A stretch of DNA of 26,796 nt from Cytophagales bacterium. Its GTDB lineage: Bacteria; Bacteroidota; Bacteroidia; Cytophagales; Cyclobacteriaceae. Shown here piece after piece: positions 16,657 to 23,740 of this stretch. The DNA is taken from positions 1 through 26,796 of the forward strand of contig DAHVFH010000028.1 in assembly GCA_027317105.1 (NCBI GenBank), read 5' to 3'. Position numbers and translations under genes: made by a program. The notes under the pieces are model-generated. The model was not told the DNA's origin and ran no database searches. It worked only from the letters and a program-made list of their open reading frames with translations. Position 1 is the first letter of the stretch. Each line of letters begins with the position of its first letter.

Positions 16657-16692
16657 TCTATTAAAATGCAAAGGTATCCTTACCTTTCGCAT
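16657..16692 (-). terminator. Terminator after the 486-residue helical protein
   Basis: ATGCAAAGGTA (16666-16676) pairs with TACCTTT and GCAT (16681-16692) with a four-base loop and one bulged C. Read on the minus strand the stem is followed by TTTTAAT. It lies 36 bases beyond the stop of the minus-strand gene at 16728. Confidence 0.55.
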
Positions 16693-16727
16693 AGAACATT
16701 ATGAAAATTGATGTTTAGATCATCGGC

Positions 16728-18188
16728 TCAAGCATCGGCCTGCCCTTCAATGGCGACAAGTTGCTCGATAAATTTCTCATCCATTTTTATTAAACCGGTA
16801 GGTGAAAAATAGTTCACCGTTATTTCTTTGAACTTCGGGATAATGACTGTTATTTTTTTAGCTTTTTCCTTTTTGGATTCGCTGGTGGCCACACGTAAAA
16901 TCTTCAAAAACAGTAATACGTTTTCGCATTCATCTTTACCGAAAAGACGGATTTGTCGCTGGATGCTGTTTGTGAGTTGAATGAACAATTCATAATCTTT
17001 GAGCATGCAATATTGCAGCGCTAAAAGCGCCTTCACTTCCATTTGAACAAAAGGGTACTTTTTCAAACTTACTTCATTCAGCAGATGGTTGAGAACTTTA
17101 GCGGCTTCATCAAACTTTCCGATATAATAGGCGCTGATTGCACGATAGCAAACATAAATTACATATTTGGGTACATCTTGCATTTCTGCCTCTATATCCA
17201 TAAGCAAGCTTTCGTTCTCTGCATACAAGCTTGCTTCGGTGTTATTTCGCTGATGCCGTTCAATTTTTGCAATTAAGAAACGAGCGGTAAAGGTATAATT
17301 GGAATAATTGACTAATAAAGTAGCCATTGCATCGTTCACTTCCTCATAATACTTTTCAGACTGCCGATATACTTTGTAGTGATTGTAATATTCCAAGTGA
17401 AGAAAGGAAAACAATAAGTTTAAATGATAATACAAAGGATCAAGAGGATACGTTTCGAAAATTTTCTGAACCCGCACAAAAATATCTTCAATAGCCTCAC
17501 CCTCATGGTTCATGTCATCCTGCTCCACAAAAAGTCTATGAAAAATAAGCATGCAACTATGGTAGACATAAAGCCGATGTGAGTCATATAGCTTAGAGAC
17601 ATTTTGCATCTCCTTCATAGCTAAATTCAGTCCAAGTTTTTCTGTGAGATCGCCAGTTAAAAAATAATTTCCATATTTTTTCAGGTACTCAGAAAGCAGG
17701 TCTTCGGCCTTGTCCACCGCCAGCATAAAGGCAATGTGTCGATTGTAAAGTTGTGAGTAATTGAAATATTCGGGGGAATGGACGTGAAGTTTTTTCAGCG
17801 ATTTGTAAACTACAGTTAGTTCACTGGCCAGGTCATAATCCTGTAATTCTTTTTCCAATTTCCCCAGGGTAGCAATAGAAATAGTTCGCTTTTTAGTGAA
17901 CAGAACCTCATTTAAGTTGGCTACCTTCCGCAGAATATCGGTACGTGGGCTTTCCATTTGCTGCAACAGATGCTCCTCGATTTTTTGGTTTAGCCTTGAT
18001 CGTAAAGTATAATACGCATTGGCATTGACATCGAGTTCCACCATTATCTTACTGTCGGAAAGCTGTCGTTCACGAAGGGAGCGAAGAACATAAGCGGACT
18101 TTTCGGCATTACTTTCCATGAGGGAATCATGGATTTCCTTATAATCCTTTTCTGAAAGTTGTTTGATGATATTTTTTAGTTTGGCCAT
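16728..18188 (-). CDS. Large helical cytoplasmic protein of unknown function
   Basis: I do not recognise this protein. It is about 486 residues, almost entirely helical, rich in Tyr, Leu, Glu and Lys, with no signal peptide, membrane span or catalytic motif I can name. The N-terminus (MAKLKNIIKQLSEKDYKEIHDSLMESNAEKSA...) looks like a compact helical domain. From about 120 on, pairs of helices such as YNRHIAFMLAVDKAEDLLSEYLKKYGNYF, YYHLNLLFSFLHLEYYNHYKVYRQSEKYYEEV and YVIYVCYRAISAYYIGKFDEAAKVLNHLL resemble degenerate TPR-like repeats, so a scaffold or binding role is plausible. I chose ATG at 18188 (MAKLKN) because the 26 codons upstream are hydrophobic and Cys/Phe-rich, unlike the rest. It has its own promoter-like site and terminator. 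Confidence 0.8.
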   Translation of the reverse strand: MAKLKNIIKQLSEKDYKEIHDSLMESNAEKSAYVLRSLRERQLSDSKIMVELDVNANAYYTLRSRLNQKIEEHLLQQMESPRTDILRKVANLNEVLFTKKRTISIATLGKLEKELQDYDLASELTVVYKSLKKLHVHSPEYFNYSQLYNRHIAFMLAVDKAEDLLSEYLKKYGNYFLTGDLTEKLGLNLAMKEMQNVSKLYDSHRLYVYHSCMLIFHRLFVEQDDMNHEGEAIEDIFVRVQKIFETYPLDPLYYHLNLLFSFLHLEYYNHYKVYRQSEKYYEEVNDAMATLLVNYSNYTFTARFLIAKIERHQRNNTEASLYAENESLLMDIEAEMQDVPKYVIYVCYRAISAYYIGKFDEAAKVLNHLLNEVSLKKYPFVQMEVKALLALQYCMLKDYELFIQLTNSIQRQIRLFGKDECENVLLFLKILRVATSESKKEKAKKITVIIPKFKEITVNYFSPTGLIKMDEKFIEQLVAIEGQADA

Positions 18189-18216
18189 GAATAGACGAAA
18201 AATGCTTTTAAATATA

Positions 18217-18249
18217 CAAAAATAAAATAGGCATACAATAATCGCACAA
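18217..18249 (-). promoter_or_regulatory. Candidate promoter of the helical protein gene
   Basis: On the minus strand: TTG (18249-18247), 22 bases, then TATTTTTG (18224-18217), 28 bases before the ATG at 18188. Matches TTG-N17-23-TAnnTTTG. Confidence 0.5.
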
Positions 18250-18366
18250 GGGAGGCAATTAGGCAATTTTTACATAAAAAAACCCTTAGGTTGTGATATG
18301 CGCTATTTCAACCCCAGGCAAAAAACCTTTCAAATAAAAAACTTTAGGTAGTCTGGATTGCCTGTT

Positions 18367-18374
18367 TAATTTTG
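18367..18374 (+). promoter_or_regulatory. Candidate -7 box of the DPP-IV gene
   Basis: TAATTTTG, 18 bases before the ATG at 18393. It overlaps the TTG at 18372 that would be an upstream start, which argues for the ATG as the real start. Confidence 0.4.
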
Positions 18375-18392
18375 AAGACTAATCCAAAATTT

Positions 18393-20567
18393 ATGAAGCG
18401 TATTCTTATTCTGCTTATCTTCCTTCCTTGCCTTATTAATGCCCAAAGCATTCGCTGGGCAAAAGACGGGAACGCCTATTTTAAAATTGAAGCTGGTGAA
18501 GTGAGTAAATACGCTTTGCCGGGAAATTCAAAAACAACTTTTTTGTCGAAAACCGACCTTACCCCCTCCGGCCAAACAGAGAGCCTGAAAGTAAGAAGCT
18601 TTACCTTGTCGGATGATGGAACGCAAGTGTTGATCTATACCAACACAAAAAAGGTTTGGCGCCTTGATACGGAAGGCGACTATTGGGTCTTGAATCTAAC
18701 AACTAAAAAATTGACACAAATAGGTCAGGCCCAACCAGCCCCTTCTTTGCGGTTTGCGAAATTCTCGCCCGATGGAAAGAAGGTAGGTTATGTAAGTGAT
18801 TACGACTTGTATGTGGAGGATCTGGCGTCTGGAAAGGCACAAGCCATCACTTCCAATCATTCGCGAAAACTGATCAGCGGAACATTTGATTGGGCTTACG
18901 AGGAAGAGTTTTCTTGCCGCGATGGCTTTCAATGGAGCCCCGACAGCCAGGCAATTGCGTATTGGCAAATTGATGCCAACAAGATCAGAGACTATTTTAT
19001 GCTTAACACCACCGACTCAGCCTACTCTAAAGTTGTTCCTGTGGAGTACCCTACGATCGGCCAAAGACCATCTCCTGCTAAAATTGGAGTGGTCAATCTA
19101 AGTTCAAGTAAAACTGTTTGGCTCAACATTCCCGGAGACCCGCAGCAACATTATTTGCCCCGCATGGAATGGAATTCTGACACAGAAATTTTTGTGCAGC
19201 AGTTGAACCGAAAACAAAATGAAACTAAAATATTTTCATGCCATCCGAAAACAGGTGACACAAAGCAGATTTATGCGGAAAGTGATAAAGCGTGGGTCGA
19301 TGTTTTTCCGTTTGCCGTCAATACTTATGCGCTGGATTTCCACCATCCTTTTATCTGGTTGAACAATAAAAAAGAATTTTTATGGTTGAGTGAGAAAGAC
19401 GGTTGGGCTCATCTTTACCGGATCAGCAAAGACGGAACGAAAGAGGCCCTCATCACCAAAGGCGATTACGATGTGATCGATTATTTGGCCCTGGATGAAA
19501 AAAGTAATACTGTCTACTTTTTGGCTTCACCCACCAACGCTACCCAAAAATATCTGTACAAAACGAAATTAGACGGCAAAGGAAAATTAGAATTGATTTC
19601 ACCGGTCAGTCAACAAGGCTCCCATGACTATTCAATCTCACCGAATGCGAAATACGCCCAGCATAGCTTTTCAAATACATTTACAAAACCGGTCAGTGAG
19701 CTCATTAACTTAACCACGAATAAGGCAATCAATGAAAAAGAGAGCATTGCTTCGAAACTGGAAGGCACAACACCCGTAAAGAAAGTTGAATTTTTTAAAA
19801 TCAAAACAGAAGAAGGAACGGAAATGGATGGCTGGATGATAAAGCCGGCCAACTTCGATGCCGCCAAGAAGTACCCGGTTGTTTTTCTTGTTTATACTGA
19901 ACCCGCCTCTCAGACCGTTCGCGATTCTTACGGTACGGGGATGAACCGCTTATTCAATGGCGACATGAGTGCCGAGGGATATATTTATATGTCGCTGGAT
20001 GGAAGGGGAACCCCTGCGCCAAAAGGAAGGGAGTGGCGAAAATCCATCTACCGACAGATCGGACAGATCAACATCAAAGACCAGGCGCTGGCAACAAAAG
20101 AAATCTTGAAGTGGCCCTACGTAGACCCGGATAGGATAGCCGTGTGGGGTTGGAGTGGCGGTGGCTCCACCACGTTAAATTTACTTTTCCAATACCCTGA
20201 AATTTACAAAACAGGGATCGCCATTGCGGCTGTGGCCAACCAGTTGACCTACGACAATATTTATCAGGAGCGGTACATGGGTTTGCCACAAGAAAATCTT
20301 GAAGACATTGTAAAAGGATCTCCCGTGACGTATGCGAAGAACCTGAAAGGAAATTTATTGTACATCCATGGCACGGGCGATGACAATGTGCATTACAACA
20401 ATGCTGAAATGTTGCTCAACGAATTGATCAAATACAATAAGCAGTTTCAGTTTATGGCGTATCCCAACCGAACGCACAGCATCAACGAAGGGGAAGGCAC
20501 AAGCAAGCACTTGTCAACGCTTTATTCAGAGTACTTAAGAAAATATTGTTCTCCGGGTGGAAAGTAA
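18393..20567 (+). CDS. Dipeptidyl peptidase IV-type serine peptidase (S9B)
   Basis: Removes X-Pro or X-Ala dipeptides from peptide N-termini, here most likely in the periplasm. The 724-residue protein has a signal peptide (MKRILILLIFLPCLINAQ), an N-terminal beta-propeller domain (about 20-470) and a C-terminal alpha/beta-hydrolase domain. The DPP-IV double-glutamate motif is in FDWAYEEEF (E170, E171), which binds the substrate amino terminus. The catalytic triad is S588 (GWSGGGS), D663/D664 (HGTGDDNVH) and H695 (NRTHS). The ATG at 18393 fits both the signal peptide and a -7 box just upstream; a TTG 21 bases earlier is unlikely. Length is typical of bacterial DPP-IV. Confidence 0.95.
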   Translation: MKRILILLIFLPCLINAQSIRWAKDGNAYFKIEAGEVSKYALPGNSKTTFLSKTDLTPSGQTESLKVRSFTLSDDGTQVLIYTNTKKVWRLDTEGDYWVLNLTTKKLTQIGQAQPAPSLRFAKFSPDGKKVGYVSDYDLYVEDLASGKAQAITSNHSRKLISGTFDWAYEEEFSCRDGFQWSPDSQAIAYWQIDANKIRDYFMLNTTDSAYSKVVPVEYPTIGQRPSPAKIGVVNLSSSKTVWLNIPGDPQQHYLPRMEWNSDTEIFVQQLNRKQNETKIFSCHPKTGDTKQIYAESDKAWVDVFPFAVNTYALDFHHPFIWLNNKKEFLWLSEKDGWAHLYRISKDGTKEALITKGDYDVIDYLALDEKSNTVYFLASPTNATQKYLYKTKLDGKGKLELISPVSQQGSHDYSISPNAKYAQHSFSNTFTKPVSELINLTTNKAINEKESIASKLEGTTPVKKVEFFKIKTEEGTEMDGWMIKPANFDAAKKYPVVFLVYTEPASQTVRDSYGTGMNRLFNGDMSAEGYIYMSLDGRGTPAPKGREWRKSIYRQIGQINIKDQALATKEILKWPYVDPDRIAVWGWSGGGSTTLNLLFQYPEIYKTGIAIAAVANQLTYDNIYQERYMGLPQENLEDIVKGSPVTYAKNLKGNLLYIHGTGDDNVHYNNAEMLLNELIKYNKQFQFMAYPNRTHSINEGEGTSKHLSTLYSEYLRKYCSPGGK

Positions 20568-20634
20568 AACTGGATTCTGGCTACTGGCCGAATTCATGAG
20601 ACGAACAACTATTAACTATTAACGAATAACTTAA

Positions 20635-21603
20635 ATGAAGACGTCACGTAGAAAATTCATCCAGACTTCGGCAACCCTTGCTTCTTTGGCATCGGTAAGC
20701 AAAGTCTTTTCGCAGGGAAATAATTTAGTGACAAAACCCCTTGTCGTTTCTACCTGGAATTTTGGCGTTGGCGCCAATGCGGAAGCGTGGAAAGTATTAT
20801 CAAAGAATGGACGGGCACTTGATGCGGTTGAAGCCGGTGTGCAAGTGCCGGAAGGCGATCCGAAGGAAACGTCTGTAGGGCTAGGTGGCCTTCCTGACCG
20901 CGATGGTCGCGTAACGTTGGATGCTTGCATTATGGATGAAAATGCAAATATCGGATCGGTGGCTTGTCTCGAGCACATCGTCCATCCCATCTCGGTGGCA
21001 AGAAAAGTAATGGAAAAAACACCTCATGTTATGTTGGTAGGGGATGGTGCCTTGCAGTTTGCGTTGGAGCAGGGGTTTAAAAAAGAAAACCTGTTGACAC
21101 CGGAATCGGAGAAGGCTTGGAAAGAATGGCTGAAAAAAGCGGAGTACAAGCCGATTGCCAATATTGAAAATCATGATACCATTGGCATGGTGGCGTTGGA
21201 TGCACATCAAAATCTTTCTGGCGCTTGCACCACCAGTGGCATGGCCTATAAAATACATGGCCGCGTGGGCGATTCGCCCATCATCGGTGCCGGACTTTTT
21301 GTGGACAATGAAATTGGTGCAGCAACATCTACGGGCGTTGGGGAGGAAGTGATCCGTATTTGCGGATCGCATCTGGTGGTGGAGTTGATGCGGCAAGGTC
21401 ATTCACCTCTGGAAGCTTGCGAACTGGCGGTGAAGCGAATTGTAAAAAACCAGCCCAAGAACTCAAAAGAAATTCAGGTAGGATTTTTGGCTATCAACAA
21501 AAATGGCGAAGTAGGGGCGTATGCATTGCAAAAAGGATTTACCTATGCGGTATATTCCGGTGAGGTTGCCAACAAGCTTTTTGAGGCGAAGAGTTTTTAT
21601 TAA
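20635..21603 (+). CDS. N4-(beta-N-acetylglucosaminyl)-L-asparaginase (glycosylasparaginase), Tat-exported
   Basis: An N-terminal-nucleophile hydrolase that splits GlcNAc-Asn (or aspartyl-type amides), releasing aspartate. The 322-residue precursor starts with a twin-arginine signal, MKTSRRKFIQTSATLASLASVSKVF, so it is expected to fold and leave the cytoplasm by the Tat route. Core motifs are NGRALDAVEAGV, VGLGGLPDRDGRVTLDACIMD, and HDTIGMVALD, where self-cleavage before T182 would free the catalytic threonine of the beta chain. TTSGMAYKIHGRVGDSPIIGAGLFVDNE forms the substrate loop. It follows the DPP-IV gene by 67 bases; both fit extracellular peptide or glycopeptide use. Together they may be co-transcribed. 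Confidence 0.93.
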   Translation: MKTSRRKFIQTSATLASLASVSKVFSQGNNLVTKPLVVSTWNFGVGANAEAWKVLSKNGRALDAVEAGVQVPEGDPKETSVGLGGLPDRDGRVTLDACIMDENANIGSVACLEHIVHPISVARKVMEKTPHVMLVGDGALQFALEQGFKKENLLTPESEKAWKEWLKKAEYKPIANIENHDTIGMVALDAHQNLSGACTTSGMAYKIHGRVGDSPIIGAGLFVDNEIGAATSTGVGEEVIRICGSHLVVELMRQGHSPLEACELAVKRIVKNQPKNSKEIQVGFLAINKNGEVGAYALQKGFTYAVYSGEVANKLFEAKSFY

Positions 21604-21607
21604 TTGT

Positions 21608-21615
21608 TAACTTTG
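21608..21615 (+). promoter_or_regulatory. Candidate -7 box of the MNT/HEPN operon
   Basis: TAACTTTG, 19 bases before the ATG at 21635. Fits TAnnTTTG; the nearest upstream TTG (21581) is 24 bases away, slightly too far. Confidence 0.35.
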
Positions 21616-21634
21616 TTAGTAAAGAAATAAAGCA

Positions 21635-21934
21635 ATGGGATTACTAGAAACTCACCAGAAACAGATACAAAAGCTTTGCAAAATTCATAGCGTGAAAAAC
21701 CTTTATTCTTTTGGCTCTGTGAACACGGCAAAATTCAATAAAGAAAGTGATGTGGATTTATTGGTGGACTTTAAAGCAGAAGATCCACTTGAGTATTCGG
21801 ATCACTATTTTGATTTAAAATTTGAACTGGAAAGAATTTTAAACCGTCCGATCGATTTGCTCGAAACGAGGGTATTAAAAAATCCGATCATCAAAGGAAA
21901 TATTGATCGATCAAAAGAGCTTATCTATGGATGA
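21635..21934 (+). CDS. mntA: MNT-type nucleotidyltransferase antitoxin (MntA-like)
   Basis: A 99-residue minimal nucleotidyltransferase. It has the polymerase-beta-like signature YSFGSVNTAKFNKESDVDLLVDF: G27-S28, then D39-x-D41, and a third acidic residue D74 in RPIDLLE. In characterised MntA/HepT pairs, this protein neutralises the HEPN RNase by adding AMP units to the tyrosine of its RX4HXY motif. The reading frame is intact and full length. Its stop overlaps the start of the hepT-like gene by 8 bases, the usual arrangement. Because the toxin gene is broken, the antitoxin may now have no partner here, unless it acts on a toxin elsewhere. Confidence 0.9.
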   Translation: MGLLETHQKQIQKLCKIHSVKNLYSFGSVNTAKFNKESDVDLLVDFKAEDPLEYSDHYFDLKFELERILNRPIDLLETRVLKNPIIKGNIDRSKELIYG

Positions 21935-22260
21935 CAGTATAAGGGCTTGGTTAAACTACATCGAACAGGCAATTATGGAAATCAACTCGTTTATTACAAG
22001 CATTCAGACCTTCAGTGATTTTAAAGGATTTAAAAACCAAGCGTGCTGTGGAACGCAATGTTGAAATTATTGGCGAAGCCATGAGCAGAATTCTTAAGGT
22101 CGAACCAAACATAAAAATCAGCCATACCAGAAAGATAGTAGACACTCGAAACCGTATCATTCATAGTTATGACTAGGTTTCGGAAGATATCCTTTGGGGA
22201 ATTGTAAAGCGAAATATTCCCGATTTAGAACGTGAAGTAAATGAGTTGCTCCAAAAATAA
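21927..22260 (+). pseudogene. hepT: HEPN-domain toxin gene (HepT-like, DUF86), frameshifted and with amber stop
   Basis: The ATG at 21927 (MDDSIRAWLNYIEQAIMEINSFI...) opens a HEPN-like frame that ends after 45 codons at a TGA (22062-22064). Around 22020 the homology moves to the +1 frame, which reads LKDLKTKRAVERNVEIIGEAMSR from 22021, consistent with one extra T in the run at 22019-22022 (or loss of two bases). That frame keeps RNRIIHSYD, an exact RX4HXY motif, but is stopped by TAG at 22174-22176. It then reads on in the same frame as VSEDILWGIVKRNIPDLEREVNELLQK to TAA at 22258-22260. So there are two independent lesions. An intact protein would be about 110 residues. Loss of toxin activity is expected. 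Confidence 0.85.
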
Positions 22261-22296
22261 TGATTTCGATTTCGTTAATTGCCTAATTACCATCCC

Positions 22297-22320
22297 TCGG
22301 CTCGTGTCCTCACAAGCCGA
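22297..22320 (+). other. Hairpin upstream of cutC
   Basis: TCGGCT (22297-22302) pairs with AGCCGA (22315-22320), with an inner GTG/CAC pair-up after one mismatch and a TCCT loop. It sits between the hepT remnant and cutC. No T-run follows, so it is not a standard terminator; it may be a leader structure. Confidence 0.35.
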
Positions 22321-22335
22321 CCAAAAAAGGAAACC

Positions 22336-23091
22336 ATGACCCTCGAAATAGTCGTCTACAACATCGAATCTGCCCTCAAAGCCCAGGAAGGCAGCGCTGA
22401 CCGGATAGAATTATGTGATAACCCAGGAGAAGGAGGAACTACACCTTCCTATGGAACTATTGAAAACGTTCGGCAGAATGTAAACCTCGATGTGTTTGTG
22501 ATGATCCGTCCGCGTGGAGGAGATTTTCATTATTCCAATTATGAGTTTCATTCAATGAAGCGCGATATTGACCAATGCCAGAAATTGAGTGTGGATGGTG
22601 TGGTGTTTGGGATTTTAAATGAAGACGGAACCATTGATAAGAAACGTTGTACAGAATTGATCAAGCGTGCGCGACCACTAAAAGTAACTTGCCACCGCGC
22701 TTTCGACATGACACGCGATCCATTTGAAGCGCTCGAAGATTGCATCGAAGTTGGCTTTGCCCGGATTCTCACGGCTGGGCAGCAACCACAGGCGGTAAAA
22801 GGGGTTGACTTGATTGCCGCACTGATAAAAAAAGCCAGCGGAAGAATTGCCATCATGCCAGGTTCGGGGGTGAACGAGAATACCGTGGAGGAGATCGTTT
22901 CCAAAACAAAGGCAACGGAAATTCATTTTTCTGCCACGGCCTTCCGCGAAAGCGCGATGACGTATAAAAATCCAAACATTGCCGGCATGGGCGATGAGGA
23001 AGGGAGTGAATTTATGCTGCGGAGCGTTGATCCCAAACGAATAAAAAAAATGCGACAATTAGCTGTAGCTGCAAAAAATATTGGCGACTGA
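22336..23091 (+). CDS. cutC: CutC family protein (copper homeostasis-like TIM barrel)
   Basis: A 251-residue soluble TIM-barrel protein. Family motifs: LEIVVYNIESALKAQEGSADRIELCDNPGEGGTTPSYG, VFVMIRPRGGDFHYS, VDGVVFGILNEDGTID, VTCHRAFDMTRDPFEALEDCIEVGFARILTAGQ, and RIAIMPGSGVNENTVEEI. CutC was linked to copper tolerance in E. coli and binds Cu(I) in some species, but its molecular role is disputed. I use ATG at 22336 (MTLEIVV), where the family begins; an upstream TTG at 22279 would add a segment that overlaps the hairpin and is not conserved-looking. It precedes tRNA-Ala by 30 bases. Confidence 0.93.
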   Translation: MTLEIVVYNIESALKAQEGSADRIELCDNPGEGGTTPSYGTIENVRQNVNLDVFVMIRPRGGDFHYSNYEFHSMKRDIDQCQKLSVDGVVFGILNEDGTIDKKRCTELIKRARPLKVTCHRAFDMTRDPFEALEDCIEVGFARILTAGQQPQAVKGVDLIAALIKKASGRIAIMPGSGVNENTVEEIVSKTKATEIHFSATAFRESAMTYKNPNIAGMGDEEGSEFMLRSVDPKRIKKMRQLAVAAKNIGD

Positions 23092-23110
23092 AAAAATTAA
23101 AATATATTTG
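23081..23110 (+). promoter_or_regulatory. Canonical Bacteroidota promoter of tRNA-Ala
   Basis: TTG (23081-23083), exactly 19 bases, then TATATTTG (23103-23110), ending 11 bases before the mature tRNA 5' end. It overlaps the end of cutC. This is the best promoter in the window. Confidence 0.75.
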
Positions 23111-23121
23111 CAGCCTTATTC

Positions 23122-23195
23122 GGGGGATTAGCTCAGCTGGCTAGAGCGCTTCCATGGCATGGAAGAGGTCATCGGTTCGAATCCGATATTCTCCA
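23122..23195 (+). tRNA. tRNA-Ala (anticodon GGC)
   Basis: A 74-base cloverleaf: acceptor GGGGGAT pairs with ATTCTCC, including the G3-U70 wobble pair that marks alanine tRNAs; D arm from GCTCAGCTGGCTAGAGC; anticodon stem CTTCC/GGAAG with loop ATGGCAT, anticodon GGC; T arm ATCGG-TTCGAAT-CCGAT; discriminator A. The 3' CCA is not encoded (CTT follows). It would read GCC and GCU alanine codons. Confidence 0.97.
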
Positions 23196-23198
23196 CTT

Positions 23199-23226
23199 AA
23201 AATCCGCGAAAGCGGATTTTTATTTT
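23199..23226. terminator. Bidirectional terminator shared by tRNA-Ala and nlpC
   Basis: AAAATCCGC (23199-23207), loop GAAA, GCGGATTTT (23212-23220), then TATTTT. The stem is perfect and A/T-flanked on both sides, so it can also end the minus-strand nlpC transcript, whose stop codon (23220-23222) lies inside it. A second copy of CCGCGAAAGCG followed by T-rich sequence is at 23242-23252, inside nlpC. Confidence 0.88.
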
Positions 23227-23723
23227 ATCATCCTCCTCGCCCCGCGAAAGCGTTTTTTATAATAATCAGAATAAAGATTTGTTTCCATCACCCCCATAGA
23301 TGTAGACGCATGGATAAATTTTACATTGTCTTTGCCCTTCACTTCGGTAACCAATCCCACGTGGGTGATCACCCTTCTCTTTTTCCCCGTGGCAAAGAAG
23401 AGGAGGTCACCGGGTTTTAGCTCTCCCATTTTTACCTTTTCCCCTTTCAGGGCCTGGGCATCTGCGGTACGCGGCAAATTGAGATTGATGGCCTCGTATG
23501 CGTGTCCGGTAAGGGCTGAACAATCGATGCCGGAGCGGGTTGTCCCTCCCCATTTGTACGGAGTGCCCGTATAACTTCTGGCCGTTTTGATCACTTCCTC
23601 GATTTGGCGTTCTTTGGTTTTGGCTTTTCGCGATGACGCACAATCCGTGAGGATTAAACTAATGCCGACTAAAGCAAAGAAAAAAAATAATTGCGTAATT
23701 TTGAGTCCTCTTAAAATATCCAT
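23220..23723 (-). CDS. NlpC/P60 family cell-wall peptidase
   Basis: A 167-residue exported cysteine peptidase that probably cuts peptidoglycan stem peptides. The signal segment is residues 1 to about 27 (hydrophobic LFFFFALVGISLILT). C28 in LTDCASS could be a lipid-modified cysteine, but the aspartate before it is unusual for a lipobox, so lipoprotein status is uncertain. The catalytic residues are C68 (GIDCSAL), H121 (ITHVGLV) and H138 (FIHAST), with RTADAQ and LKPGDLLFF as family strands. I chose ATG at 23723 because it gives a normal signal peptide; the longer frame overlaps the divergent oxidase gene. A TAAATTTG box ends 5 bases before this ATG. Confidence 0.9.
   Translation of the reverse strand: MDILRGLKITQLFFFFALVGISLILTDCASSRKAKTKERQIEEVIKTARSYTGTPYKWGGTTRSGIDCSALTGHAYEAINLNLPRTADAQALKGEKVKMGELKPGDLLFFATGKKRRVITHVGLVTEVKGKDNVKFIHASTSMGVMETNLYSDYYKKRFRGARRMIK
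23696..23703 (+). promoter_or_regulatory. Candidate -7 box of the FAD oxidase gene
   Basis: TAATTTTG, 37 bases before the ATG at 23741 and inside the 5' part of nlpC. No TTG at 19-base spacing was found. Confidence 0.4.
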
Positions 23724-23728
23724 CGGAA

Positions 23729-23736
23729 CAAATTTA
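23729..23736 (-). promoter_or_regulatory. TAAATTTG box 5 bases before the nlpC start
   Basis: Minus-strand TAAATTTG between the divergent starts at 23723 and 23741. As a -7 box it would give a leaderless nlpC mRNA. No -33 element seen. Confidence 0.3.
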
Positions 23737-23740
23737 ATCA

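Noticed and set aside
20881..21402. Open minus-strand frame of 173 codons inside the asparaginase gene
   Set aside because: Composition is His/Cys/Arg-rich shadow translation, antisense to a fully conserved enzyme.
22174..22176. TAG in hepT as a recoded or read-through amber codon
   Set aside because: The gene also has a frameshift upstream, and no other gene in the window needs amber recoding; decay is simpler.
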